From positions 1 to 40,421 of IMG/VR virus record IMGVR_UViG_3300006846_000035: 40,421 nucleotides of DNA. One strand, given 5' to 3'. A program made the position numbers and the translations under genes. Source of the stretch: a virus. Position 1 is the first letter of the stretch. Each line of letters begins with the position of its first letter. The notes beneath the pieces were generated by a model. That model was not told where the DNA came from. It saw nothing but the letters and a program-made list of their open reading frames with translations, and ran no database searches. Shown one piece after another: positions 6,606 through 14,332 of the stretch.

Positions 6606-7562
6606 ATGGCCCCCACTCCTCGGATCGAGAACGAAGACGCACAGGATGTGCTCGACAAAATCTGGAAGCTCCAACCCCCGGATGTCCTGAAGGCTGAAAA
6701 GGGCATGCGGTACGGCCATCAGACCAAATATTTGTCGTGGACGGTCCCCGACACAAAAGCATACCGCGACGGCATCACGCTCATCCACATCACCGATCTC
6801 CAATTCGGTCACGTTGCCTGCAAGTTGGAACGCGTCATCGAATATCGGGATTGGATCCTAGCCGAGCCGAATCGCTTCTGCCTGTTTGGCGGCGACATGG
6901 CGGATCTGTGGGCGAGCCATTCCCCTGGGTCGCCGTTCGAACAGCTCGGGGATCCGCAATCCCAGGTGTACAAGCTCGTGGAAATCCTCAGCCCGCTCCG
7001 TCACCGCGTGCTCGGGTATGTGGGCGGGAACCATGAGCGCCGCGGCATCCCCTCCTTCGGGGATACGGGGCACTTGATTTCCATGCTCCTCCGCATCCCC
7101 TATTCCGCCGGTCAGCAATTCATCGACGTCCACTACGGCGCCCACACCCCATTCAAGATCCAGATGTGGCACGGTGTTGGCGGCGCCAGGACGAAGGGCA
7201 CGGTCGCGCAGAACTTGCACCGCTTCATGACCAGCGGGGATAGCCACCTCTACTTAGTTGGTCATTACCATCAGCCGATGGTCATTCCGATGTGGAAGGT
7301 GGCGAGGGATGGCCTGAAGCGCCGCGCGAAGATCACCAAGTGCATCGGCGCGGTCAGTTCCTCGTTCCTCGAAAGCTGGAATACCTACGCCGAGGTGAGC
7401 GGGTTCGCGGCGACCGATGTCCTGATGGCGGCCACGCAACTCGAAAGGAACGGGAAGTGGCAAGTGAATCTCAGGACGGTTGGTTGGCTCGCGGCAGGTA
7501 TTGGAACATGGTTCTCGACGCAAGGTACGTGGCTGGCTTCGTTGATGGAGAGGGTTGTATAA
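6606..7562 (+). CDS. Metallophosphoesterase
   Basis: A calcineurin-like phosphoesterase (318 aa) with the metal-binding blocks in order: ITDLQFGH (D64), GGDMAD (D97), GNHERR (N142, H143), a WHG (H189) and GHYHQP (H220, H222). The first block has Gln66 where most members have His in D-x-H, which may alter the metal site. Substrate is unknown; phage relatives are thought to act on phosphodiesters or nucleotides. The last 18 codons overlap the LAGLIDADG gene that starts at 7508. The C-terminal residues (GTWFSTQGTWLASLMERVV) look like an out-of-frame reading of that gene, so the native C-terminus was probably replaced. Confidence 0.85.
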   Translation: MAPTPRIENEDAQDVLDKIWKLQPPDVLKAEKGMRYGHQTKYLSWTVPDTKAYRDGITLIHITDLQFGHVACKLERVIEYRDWILAEPNRFCLFGGDMADLWASHSPGSPFEQLGDPQSQVYKLVEILSPLRHRVLGYVGGNHERRGIPSFGDTGHLISMLLRIPYSAGQQFIDVHYGAHTPFKIQMWHGVGGARTKGTVAQNLHRFMTSGDSHLYLVGHYHQPMVIPMWKVARDGLKRRAKITKCIGAVSSSFLESWNTYAEVSGFAATDVLMAATQLERNGKWQVNLRTVGWLAAGIGTWFSTQGTWLASLMERVV

Positions 7563-7945
7563 CCCTCTCGCTCGCGAATCACCGTACGTCCCATCACTTA
7601 ACGATCGTTGTTGCGAACATCTACCGACCGATTCTGAAACTTTTGCAGGATCAGTACGGCGGATGTCTGCGAAAAGCGCAGCGTCGGTTTCCTTCGAGAC
7701 GTCAACTTTACGAATTGCGGGTGAAGTCGCGCGAGGCAGGACGCTTCCTACGTTCGATCTATCCGTTCCTCGTCGTAAAGAGGCGACAAGCGCACGTTGC
7801 CCTTCAGTATCTCGCTCTTCGCGAATCGTTTCCGAAACGTGTGAACGGAACGTGCATGCCGATCCGGCGAGGAACGCGAGCATATCGACGCACGTGGACG
7901 CTGTACCGCGCATTGAAGAAATTGAATCAGCGGGGAACACGGTGA
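7508..7945 (+). CDS. LAGLIDADG homing endonuclease
   Basis: The ATG at 7508 gives a 145-residue protein starting MVLDARYVAGFVDGEGCITL, the classic single LAGLIDADG motif, followed by the conserved LKLLQDQYGG and REAGRFLRSIYPFLV elements. One motif implies a homodimer. The frame differs from the metallophosphoesterase, so this is not an intein. No intron boundary is seen and the downstream gene is separate, so it appears free-standing. Base use seems slightly more AT-rich than the neighbours, in keeping with a mobile gene. It overlaps the phosphoesterase by 55 bases. Confidence 0.85.
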   Translation: MVLDARYVAGFVDGEGCITLSLANHRTSHHLTIVVANIYRPILKLLQDQYGGCLRKAQRRFPSRRQLYELRVKSREAGRFLRSIYPFLVVKRRQAHVALQYLALRESFPKRVNGTCMPIRRGTRAYRRTWTLYRALKKLNQRGTR

Positions 7946-7974
7946 ACCCACTCGCGAATGTGAGGGATATGGAG

Positions 7975-8466
7975 ATGAGTGAACGCACGATCACCAACAT
8001 GCACGATCGCAATCGCGCGCTGGCGGCTCTGAACATCCTGGCGGATGCGTGCAATGAGAACTCGCACGCCGCGGGGTTCTACGATCCACCCGAAGAAGTA
8101 CGCGAGCTTAACGAGTTACGCCGCCGCTTGGAGCTGCGTAACGCTCGCGCGATCAAAGATTCGGTGATTGTTGAAATCGATAACCAAATCCTCGACGCTG
8201 CGATCGCCAAGCTCTCCGAACCCAACTTCGGCGAGAAGCTCGCCCTCATACATTCTGAACTCTCCGAAGCCCTCGAAGGTCATCGGCACGGTAACCCGCC
8301 GAGCGATCACATCCCCAAATTCACCGCGGAGGAAGAGGAATTCGCCGACGTGATCATCCGCGTCCTCGATACGGCGCGGGAACGGAAGCTCCGGATCGGG
8401 GAAGCGGTACTCGCGAAGATGGATTTCAACGCGACCCGACCCTACAAGCACAACAAGACCTGCTGA
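7975..8466 (+). CDS. MazG-like nucleotide pyrophosphohydrolase
   Basis: Chosen start is the ATG at 7975, eight bases after GAGGG; an ATG at 7969 and a GTG at 7942 (overlapping the endonuclease stop) are alternatives. The 163-residue product has a MazG-type C-terminal half: KLALIHSELSEALEG (E95, E98), EEEEFADVIIRVLD (E122, D125), then the KM-x-x-N-x-x-RPYKHNK ending. These enzymes hydrolyse NTPs or dNTPs to monophosphates, and phage versions are thought to modulate the nucleotide pool or ppGpp. Residues 1-80 are a helical N-terminal extension of unknown role. It fits the neighbouring nucleotide-metabolism genes. Confidence 0.8.
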   Translation: MSERTITNMHDRNRALAALNILADACNENSHAAGFYDPPEEVRELNELRRRLELRNARAIKDSVIVEIDNQILDAAIAKLSEPNFGEKLALIHSELSEALEGHRHGNPPSDHIPKFTAEEEEFADVIIRVLDTARERKLRIGEAVLAKMDFNATRPYKHNKTC

Positions 8467-8468
8467 TC

Positions 8469-9695
8469 ATGGATCCCTTTGTCGACATCCGGATCGGCGA
8501 CGTGCGCGAGGTGCTCGACACCTTACCCGCGCAGTCTGTCCACATGGGGGTCACCTCGCCCCCGTACTGGGGCCTGCGGAACTATCAAGCGGGATCTCAG
8601 GAAATCGGGAGCGAACCGACTTTCGAGCAACACGTGGAAGTGATCGTTGATGTGATGGCGCGTGTGCATCGCGTTCTCCGAAATGACGGTGTGTTTTGGT
8701 TCAACTACGGCGATGCTTACGCTCGCTCCGAAACGGCGGGCGTGAAAAAGGAAGGCAGTTCAAAAGAGCGCCTCAACATCGAACAACGGAAATCACTCGG
8801 TATTCCGGGTGACTGCAAAGATGGCGATCTCATTGGGATGCCCTGGCAAATTGCCTTCGCTCTTCGTGATTGGGGATGGTATCTCCGCACTGATGTGATC
8901 TGGCATAAGCCGAACGCGATGCCCGAGAGCGTGACCAACCGGCCCACGCGCTCGCACGAGTACATGTTCCTCCTCTCGAAGTCCAAGCGGTACTTCTATG
9001 ACATCGAAGCGACGAAAGAACCCTACGCGGAGAGCACGCTCAAAGAAGCCCGCACGGATTACACCGGCCAGGAAACCAAAGACTACGCGAACGCCAACGC
9101 CCAATTACCCTCTGCCTCTAAACGTCGGATTCTTGAGAGTGTTCGAAAAGGGGGTGGTCGGCAGAAGCGAGACGTCTGGGCCGATCCCACCGCTGTCTGG
9201 TCAATCCCCGTCCAACCCTACCGCGGCGGCCATTTCGCGACCTTCCCCGAACGTCTCGTCGAGCCCTGCATCCTCGCCGGAACCAGCGGAGGTGGTTGCT
9301 GCGGAGCCTGCGGGGTGGGTTATCGCCGCCTCGTCGAAAAGGAGCCGATTCCGGACGACGTGAAAGCGAAGTTCGAAGAGGCACGGGCGCGGACAGCCGC
9401 GGATACAGGACGGACCGATGGGCACACGAACTATCGGCCGAATTTCAAGCGGGGGACGAAGACGATCGGATGGCAACCCGCGTGCGATTGCGTGTACGAC
9501 GGGCCGAATAGCGAAGTGGCGCCGATCGTCGACGCGGAGCCGTGCGTAGTGCTGGATCCCTTCTGTGGTTCCGGCCGCGCGGGCATGGTAGCGCGCCGCC
9601 TGGGTCGCTCCTTCATCGGTATCGAGCTGAACGTCGACTACGCCGGGCAAGCCCTCGAAAACATCTACGGCGTTGAGCCGGAGAAGGTGGCGTGA
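8469..9695 (+). CDS. DNA methyltransferase (beta-class, N4/N6 amino group)
   Basis: A 408-residue SAM-dependent DNA methylase. The catalytic motif IV (TSPPYWG, residues 29-35) precedes the SAM-binding motif I (DPFCGSG, from residue 363) followed by GIEL, which is the beta-class order. The central part contains the target-recognition region with Cys pairs (GGCCGAC and ACDC) that look like a zinc ribbon. The SPPY form is shared by N4-cytosine and some N6-adenine enzymes, so the base cannot be fixed. No restriction partner is nearby, which suggests an orphan enzyme protecting phage DNA. The ATG is at 8469; its TGA overlaps the next ATG. Confidence 0.9.
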   Translation: MDPFVDIRIGDVREVLDTLPAQSVHMGVTSPPYWGLRNYQAGSQEIGSEPTFEQHVEVIVDVMARVHRVLRNDGVFWFNYGDAYARSETAGVKKEGSSKERLNIEQRKSLGIPGDCKDGDLIGMPWQIAFALRDWGWYLRTDVIWHKPNAMPESVTNRPTRSHEYMFLLSKSKRYFYDIEATKEPYAESTLKEARTDYTGQETKDYANANAQLPSASKRRILESVRKGGGRQKRDVWADPTAVWSIPVQPYRGGHFATFPERLVEPCILAGTSGGGCCGACGVGYRRLVEKEPIPDDVKAKFEEARARTAADTGRTDGHTNYRPNFKRGTKTIGWQPACDCVYDGPNSEVAPIVDAEPCVVLDPFCGSGRAGMVARRLGRSFIGIELNVDYAGQALENIYGVEPEKVA

Positions 9696-10102
9696 TGCTC
9701 GACCAACCCATCGTCCACTTCGTTCACCAACACGACGGCGCGAACGACTGCACCGTGGCCGCCTTCGCGATGTTCGCGGGCATCTCCTACACCCAAGCCC
9801 TCGTGACGATCGCCCAAGTGAAACCCACGCTCTTGACCGAAGGTGTGAATTGGCACGAGCTGAAGCGTGCCGCCAAGCGCCGCGGGTTGAAGTTGATGGA
9901 GATCCGCGCGTTCGATCTCGGCGACGACAGTGAGGACGTGGGGATTCTGGCGATCGAGGATGCGAAAGGGAAACAGCACGCGGTCTTCTTCAAGCGGGGA
10001 ATGATTTTCGACGGGCGGACCGGGAGCGTGTGGGACGCGGATGTTTACCTGCGCGTGGAAGGTGGGCAAGCAACCAGCATGTTAGTCAGGAGCACAGTAT
10101 GA
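9695..10102 (+). CDS. C39-like (papain-fold) cysteine peptidase-like protein
   Basis: ATG at 9695 overlaps the methylase stop (TGATG). The 135-residue product has NDCTVAAFAMFAGISY (Cys19 at the start of a helix), a Gly-Val spacer and helical middle, then KQHAVFFKRG (His95) and FDGRTG (Asp106). This Cys...His...Asp order fits the peptidase C39-like fold found in short phage proteins. Proteolysis is not proven. The protein lacks a transporter or any partner. Four-base overlap with the next gene indicates co-translation. Confidence 0.6.
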   Translation: MLDQPIVHFVHQHDGANDCTVAAFAMFAGISYTQALVTIAQVKPTLLTEGVNWHELKRAAKRRGLKLMEIRAFDLGDDSEDVGILAIEDAKGKQHAVFFKRGMIFDGRTGSVWDADVYLRVEGGQATSMLVRSTV

Positions 10103-10473
10103 AGGTCTATGTTGCCGCGCCGTGGGAACACAAGATCGACGCGGGTTTCGTCGCCGCCGGTTTACGCGACCAGGGTTTCGAACTCACGAGCCGTTGGATC
10201 GATTTCCACGGTGACTCCGAGGATCCTGAAATCCTGGCGCGCGAAGCTCAGAACGATCTCGACGATATCGAAGCGGCCGATGTGCTCGTCGTCTTGAACA
10301 TTTGCCGCAGCGAAGGCAAGGCGGTCGAGACCGGGTTCGCGTTACATGCGAACAAACCCGTGATCGTCGCGGGCAAGCGTTCGACAATCTTTCATCACCT
10401 CCCGCGAATTCATCACGTTCCATCGCTGTGCGTCTCGGATATCGCGGCGGCCATCACAGCTCTAGGGTCATGA
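10099..10473 (+). CDS. Nucleoside 2-deoxyribosyltransferase-like protein
   Basis: ATG at 10099 (ATGA overlap). The 124-residue product starts MKVYVAAPWEHK, the typical first strand of the family, followed by TSRW, then NDLDDIEAADVLVVL, then GKAVETGFALHANKPVIV with the likely catalytic Glu77, and finally IFHHLP. Family members swap bases between deoxynucleosides or hydrolyse nucleotides, so a role in dNTP salvage or synthesis of modified nucleotides is plausible beside the MazG-like and kinase-like genes. Substrate cannot be read from the sequence. Confidence 0.75.
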   Translation: MKVYVAAPWEHKIDAGFVAAGLRDQGFELTSRWIDFHGDSEDPEILAREAQNDLDDIEAADVLVVLNICRSEGKAVETGFALHANKPVIVAGKRSTIFHHLPRIHHVPSLCVSDIAAAITALGS

Positions 10474-10991
10474 GCGACAAAATCTTCATCGGTATCGGGT
10501 ACAAGGCGCGCCAGGGCAAGAACGAGGTGGCGTACGCGATCCACAACTTCTACCCGGAGGATACCGCGGTCCTCGGGTTCGCGGACGGCCTCAAAGTCCT
10601 CTGCCGCTGCGAGTACGGCATGACCACCAAAGACGCCCCCCTCCTCCAACGCGTCGGCGTGGAGAAACGCAAGTGGAGGGAGGATTATTGGGTGAATCTC
10701 TTGCGTCACACCGCTGAGGAATTACCGCAGAAGTACATCCTCATCCCTGACATGCGCTTCCTGAACGAAGCGGAGTTCTGCGATGTCCGCGTCAAGGTCT
10801 CGCGCTTCGATCGCCACGAGAAGCCGATGATCGCGACCGACCGCGATCCCAACCACGAGAGCGAAACCGCCCTCGACGACTACAATTTGTGGGATTACAC
10901 CCTCTACTCACACGAGGGCCAGCTCGAAGACTTACGGCAAACCTCGCGGCGGATCTTCCGTGCGATCCGCGACAAACATGGCCGTTCATGA
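10470..10991 (+). CDS. Deoxynucleoside monophosphate kinase-like protein
   Basis: ATG at 10470 (ATGA overlap). The 173-residue product has a P-loop near the N-terminus (GYKARQGKNEVA, residues 10-21), a mid-region RHTAEELPQKYILIPDMRF, and the end pattern NHESETALDDYNLWDY that I associate with phage dNMP kinases. The residue after the P-loop lysine is Asn19 instead of the usual Ser, Thr or Asp. It likely phosphorylates dNMPs to supply replication, together with the preceding nucleotide genes. Assigned on motif order and context. Confidence 0.7.
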   Translation: MSDKIFIGIGYKARQGKNEVAYAIHNFYPEDTAVLGFADGLKVLCRCEYGMTTKDAPLLQRVGVEKRKWREDYWVNLLRHTAEELPQKYILIPDMRFLNEAEFCDVRVKVSRFDRHEKPMIATDRDPNHESETALDDYNLWDYTLYSHEGQLEDLRQTSRRIFRAIRDKHGRS

Positions 10992-11706
10992 ACGAGGTGA
11001 ATCCGCACTCGTCGAAGCGCGTTTCCTCTTCGAATATCACCTCCGCACCGGGGAGGATATCGATGCACTGATCGGCTTGTCGGCGAAAGCGGAGGCGGAT
11101 TTGGAAGCCTTCATCGCGATCGCCGATCCCGAGAGCGCGGAGATCGTTCGCAAAGCACTGCTCTTCCGTCGAAAGGTCAAGGATCATGTCAATCGATTCC
11201 GGATTCGGCAACAACAACGAAGTCATTGGGCCGGACACGCCGGGGGCGAAGTTCGAACGCCGCCTGAGCGTGTACTTCAATTACGGGGAGGGGCACACGT
11301 ACACCTTGGAGGAGGGGGATCAGTTGATCGATCCGCTGCTGAAACCCGAGGGGGCGGGGGAGGATTGGCAACCGGATCCGCTGGACGTGGAGATGCCCAA
11401 GTTCTACATCGAGCGGGCGACGAAGCCGAACACGCGAGACCGGCAATCAATCTTCTTGAAGCATGTGGCGTGGTTCCGTTACCAAGAGTTCTGGTACATT
11501 CCCAAACAGCGGGTGGAAACCGTCGCGCAGAAACCGGGGCCGCGGTTCCGTGGGGATCAGCAGAGGAGTGGGGGAGTGGGTGGGGGAGGGGGATCAACCT
11601 CTACGCCGATTGGACGGGATCCCGTGAAGATCCCGCCAGGGAACTAGGCATCGCGCTCTTTTCCCCGTGGGCGATTGCGCTTTACCTGCTCCCGCCGGAC
11701 GACTGA
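10978..11706 (+). CDS. Hypothetical protein, C-terminal two-thirds overlapped by another gene
   Basis: ATG at 10978, overlapping the kinase end by 14 bases; a GTG at 10960 is an alternative. Residues 1-75 look like genuine helical protein (ESALVEARFLFEYHLRTGED, AKAEADLEAFIAIADPESAE, ALLFRRKVKDHVNRF). From about base 11,200 the frame becomes Gly/Arg/His-rich low-quality sequence, exactly where the gene at 11186 occupies the +1 frame, yet no stop appears until 11706. The real gene may be short and have lost its stop, or a frameshift may join it to the 11186 frame. The N-terminal part is more reliable than the C-terminal part. Confidence 0.4.
   Translation: MAVHERGESALVEARFLFEYHLRTGEDIDALIGLSAKAEADLEAFIAIADPESAEIVRKALLFRRKVKDHVNRFRIRQQQRSHWAGHAGGEVRTPPERVLQLRGGAHVHLGGGGSVDRSAAETRGGGGGLATGSAGRGDAQVLHRAGDEAEHARPAINLLEACGVVPLPRVLVHSQTAGGNRRAETGAAVPWGSAEEWGSGWGRGINLYADWTGSREDPARELGIALFSPWAIALYLLPPDD
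11186..11647 (+). CDS. Hypothetical protein with Gly/Ser-rich tail (153 aa)
   Basis: ATG at 11186 preceded by AAGGTCAAGG. Residues 1-120 read as a compact soluble protein with many aromatics (RLSVYFNYGEGHTYTLEEGD, VAWFRYQEFWYIPKQ). The remainder is a flexible segment with a run of glycines (GGVGGGGGSTSTP). No family is recognised. It is the last convincing gene of the plus-strand block. The minus-strand block ends only 34 bases beyond it, and no clear bidirectional terminator lies in that gap. Confidence 0.6.
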   Translation: MSIDSGFGNNNEVIGPDTPGAKFERRLSVYFNYGEGHTYTLEEGDQLIDPLLKPEGAGEDWQPDPLDVEMPKFYIERATKPNTRDRQSIFLKHVAWFRYQEFWYIPKQRVETVAQKPGPRFRGDQQRSGGVGGGGGSTSTPIGRDPVKIPPGN

Positions 11707-12011
11707 CGCGCCTGCCTGTCCAACTGGATCTGAGTACTGAGCTTGTTCACCTCGGTACTCAGGTTATCCACCTTCACATCGATCGTCTTGATCGTGCCTT
11801 CCATGTTCACCATACGCTCCGCTGAGGGGAGCTGCCGGTCTTCGAGCGCTTTGATGCGCGCTTCAACGGCTTGATTCCGATCTTGCAGCGCGCCAATTGC
11901 CGTGGTGAAGGTGTAGGCGCCGAGCGCAAGCACGATCGAGAACACGACGCCGAGCGCGGCAATCGTCAATCCCACCACCCACCGGTAGGTGATCCCATTT
12001 GTCCCATTCAT
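11682..12011 (-). CDS. Membrane-anchored coiled-coil protein (holin/spanin-type candidate)
   Basis: Start taken at 12011 (GGGAG nine bases before); 12044 is an in-frame upstream alternative. The 109-residue product has one N-terminal membrane segment (WVVGLTIAALGVVFSIVLAL) followed by a continuous charged coiled coil (DRNQAVEARIKALEDRQLPS, VNMEGTIKTIDVKVDNLSTE, VNKLSTQIQLDRQARQ). It is the last gene of the late block. A single membrane anchor plus periplasm-facing coiled coil is the shape of an inner-membrane spanin or some holin-associated proteins, but no lipoprotein partner overlaps it, so the lysis role is only a suggestion. Confidence 0.6.
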   Translation of the reverse strand: MNGTNGITYRWVVGLTIAALGVVFSIVLALGAYTFTTAIGALQDRNQAVEARIKALEDRQLPSAERMVNMEGTIKTIDVKVDNLSTEVNKLSTQIQLDRQARQSSGGSR

Positions 12012-12057
12012 AGCCGTTGTCTCCCGCGTGGGTCGTGCTCTCATGATCGTCTCGTCG

Positions 12058-14331
12058 TTATTTCGAATCCATCAAACGTTGCCACAACTTGACACCCGCG
12101 GGCGGGAAACCGGTACCGGAGCGGAGATCGAACGCCATCTCGGGAACCGGCGACATGCCGCCGACGACTTGCCGACCCGCGACCGATGATGCGGCAATCG
12201 TGGCCGGGAGGGTACGCGACCCAAGGGAGGCCAAGAGGATGGCGGCAAGCAACCCGCGTTGCTTCGGATTGCCGCGTGTCCACTCACCGATCGCCGCACC
12301 CGCCGGAACCGAGCCGACCGTCAACGCACGCTGCATCGCGGTCTTGCCCGAGCCTGGATGAAGGCCGGACAGCTCGCGGAACCCTTCCCTCACCGCATTC
12401 GCCGGAGTGCGCTGGAAGGGGAGGAACCAGCGGCCGACCGGCGTGTTGGCACCCAGGGCGGAGAGATCGTTCTCCGCGGTGAGCAACATGCGATCGATGT
12501 TCTCTTGCCCTACCCCGGCGCGGCGCAACGCACGCTGCGCGGTTTCATCAATCGCCCCGATGACACGCGAGGGAGCGAACGCCGATTTGGCACCTTGGCC
12601 GGACATCACAAACCCGGTCTGATGCGGCGCCGGATTCTTCCACGCTTGGGCAAACTCCTTCGCGTTCTTCACCGGGTTGAACATCTCGCGCATCGGGGCG
12701 AAGCGGGAAGTACCCGTGCCTTCGAGGGTCGAGGTGATCGCCGAACCTGCTGCGGTCGCGAGGTTCTTGGGGATGGCGGCGCCGGTGAGCATGCTCTCGA
12801 CGCGAGCGCGACCCAACCCTCTCGCGATGCCACCCGGATTGGCGGCAAACGCCCCAAGGCCCGCGCCACCGATCCCGCCGAGGAGGGCGCGGCCGATCGC
12901 CGCATCCCCGCCTTCATCGTCCATCAGGGTCGCACCCACCGCTCCCGCGCCCGCACCGGCGAGGGGGAAGAGGACTTTCGGGTTCACTGCGCCGCGCTCG
13001 TTCCCGACCCGCCCCTTGCGCTCCGCTTCCGCGATCGCATCCCGGCCGCGGGCGGGGGTTTTGCTCGGTCCCGGCGCCAGCTTCTTCACTTCCTCGCGCG
13101 TGATGCCGAGCATCCTGGCCGCGCGTTCGCTCCCGAATTGATCGCGCAGATCCTTGACCAATTTGTCGTAGGGCACCTCGCCGGTGAAATCCTTGTACCG
13201 ACCGGCGATGAAGTCATCCAATTCCTTGCCCGCGACCGGCGCCCGCTTCGAGGCAGAGGCGCGAGCGGTGAGCTGTTCGGTCGTCGGGGCGAAGCGTGGC
13301 TTGTCCACCGGCGGAGCGGTCGGGACGTCATCCGCCTTCTTCCCCATCTCTTCCAATGCATCACCGATCGTCGTCACCGGATTCGTCTTCGGTGGCTGAG
13401 CCGCGGGCCGCGCCTGATCCGGAGCGATACGACTCCCGGCCGGAGGTACGGGTCGCGGTCCCGGTCGAGCGACCGCCGGGGAGGAGAACCCCCCACCGCC
13501 GAGGATTTGAGGCCGCGCCGGAATGCCCATGCCGGTTTGTCCGAAGCCGGGTGGGATAGGAGGCGAGGACGGAGGAGGCACACTGCCCCCTGTCGCCGTC
13601 CCGGTCATTCCTGGGCGAACGTTACCGATGGGTTGCCCCGTCGCTGAGATAGCCGCCGGGCGGGGGACGCCGGTACCTGTCTGAAGCGTGGGACGCACCG
13701 GCGCGGGACCGCCCATGCCTGCCGCCACCATTTCATCCGGAATATCCCCGGCGAGCTGTCGAGCGGCGGCGCGGAGTTCGGCTTGCGTCGCGGCACGCGC
13801 CGCGGCACGTGAGGCCATTGCCCCTCGAACCCCTTGCACGGCGGGCTTGGCGCCAAGGAGGAGGGCGGTGTTGGCGCCCACGCGGCCGACGCGCGTCAAC
13901 GCGGGTTCCGACTTGTCGGTGTCGCCGAGTTGTCCACTGATATCCGTCAGCGACTTCGCCCCTTCCCGCGCGCCTTGGCCGAACCCGCGCACCGTCGCCG
14001 CGCCGTGGCCCTCCATGACGTTCGAGGCGATGTCTTTCACGGTGCCAGGGAGGGAACGTACGAGGTTGGCGGTACCTGAAACCAGATCGGTCACACCGCG
14101 GCCGACACCGGCGCCGAGAAGCGCGAAGGGATGGACTTTGCCGCCTGCCTGGGCGGTACGCACCGCACGGTCGCCGCGGACTCGACCCATGATCGAGTTG
14201 TCGCTTTCGTCCTGCACGAACTTCTGAGCGGCGCTGAGGATATCCGAATCGGGGAGTTCGCGATCGGAGGTGACCGTGAACTTCCCGTGCGGCGTATCGA
14301 TGTCGTAGATGTACGGCTTCCCCTCGGGCAT
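12058..14331 (-). CDS. Large probable internal virion / DNA-ejection protein
   Basis: 757 residues, ATG at 14331. The N-terminus (YIYDIDTPHGKFTVTSDREL) resembles the short beta domain that opens many podoviral internal virion proteins. A Gly/Ala-rich segment follows, then a long Pro-rich linker (about residues 205-315), and two further Ala/Gly hydrophobic stretches (FPLAGAGAGAVGATLM and ALLGGIGGAGLGAFAANPGG) that could insert in a membrane. This is the composition expected of proteins ejected with the DNA to form a channel. It is the last of five adjacent proteins of this kind. No enzymatic domain is visible. Confidence 0.6.
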   Translation of the reverse strand: MPEGKPYIYDIDTPHGKFTVTSDRELPDSDILSAAQKFVQDESDNSIMGRVRGDRAVRTAQAGGKVHPFALLGAGVGRGVTDLVSGTANLVRSLPGTVKDIASNVMEGHGAATVRGFGQGAREGAKSLTDISGQLGDTDKSEPALTRVGRVGANTALLLGAKPAVQGVRGAMASRAAARAATQAELRAAARQLAGDIPDEMVAAGMGGPAPVRPTLQTGTGVPRPAAISATGQPIGNVRPGMTGTATGGSVPPPSSPPIPPGFGQTGMGIPARPQILGGGGFSSPAVARPGPRPVPPAGSRIAPDQARPAAQPPKTNPVTTIGDALEEMGKKADDVPTAPPVDKPRFAPTTEQLTARASASKRAPVAGKELDDFIAGRYKDFTGEVPYDKLVKDLRDQFGSERAARMLGITREEVKKLAPGPSKTPARGRDAIAEAERKGRVGNERGAVNPKVLFPLAGAGAGAVGATLMDDEGGDAAIGRALLGGIGGAGLGAFAANPGGIARGLGRARVESMLTGAAIPKNLATAAGSAITSTLEGTGTSRFAPMREMFNPVKNAKEFAQAWKNPAPHQTGFVMSGQGAKSAFAPSRVIGAIDETAQRALRRAGVGQENIDRMLLTAENDLSALGANTPVGRWFLPFQRTPANAVREGFRELSGLHPGSGKTAMQRALTVGSVPAGAAIGEWTRGNPKQRGLLAAILLASLGSRTLPATIAASSVAGRQVVGGMSPVPEMAFDLRSGTGFPPAGVKLWQRLMDSK

Positions 14332-14332
14332 G

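Noticed and set aside
7555-7974. An N-terminal extension of the MazG-like protein upstream of 7975
   Set aside because: The frame is open only because it shadows the LAGLIDADG gene. The ATG at 7975 has a well-spaced GAGGG.
7292-8466. A group I intron or an intein around the LAGLIDADG gene
   Set aside because: The endonuclease is out of frame with the phosphoesterase, the next gene is unrelated, and no exon continuation is seen, so a free-standing gene fits better.
12259-13647. A 462-codon plus-strand frame inside the large internal virion protein
   Set aside because: Arg/His/Gly-rich shadow of a GC-rich gene on the other strand, with no domain and no ribosome-binding site.
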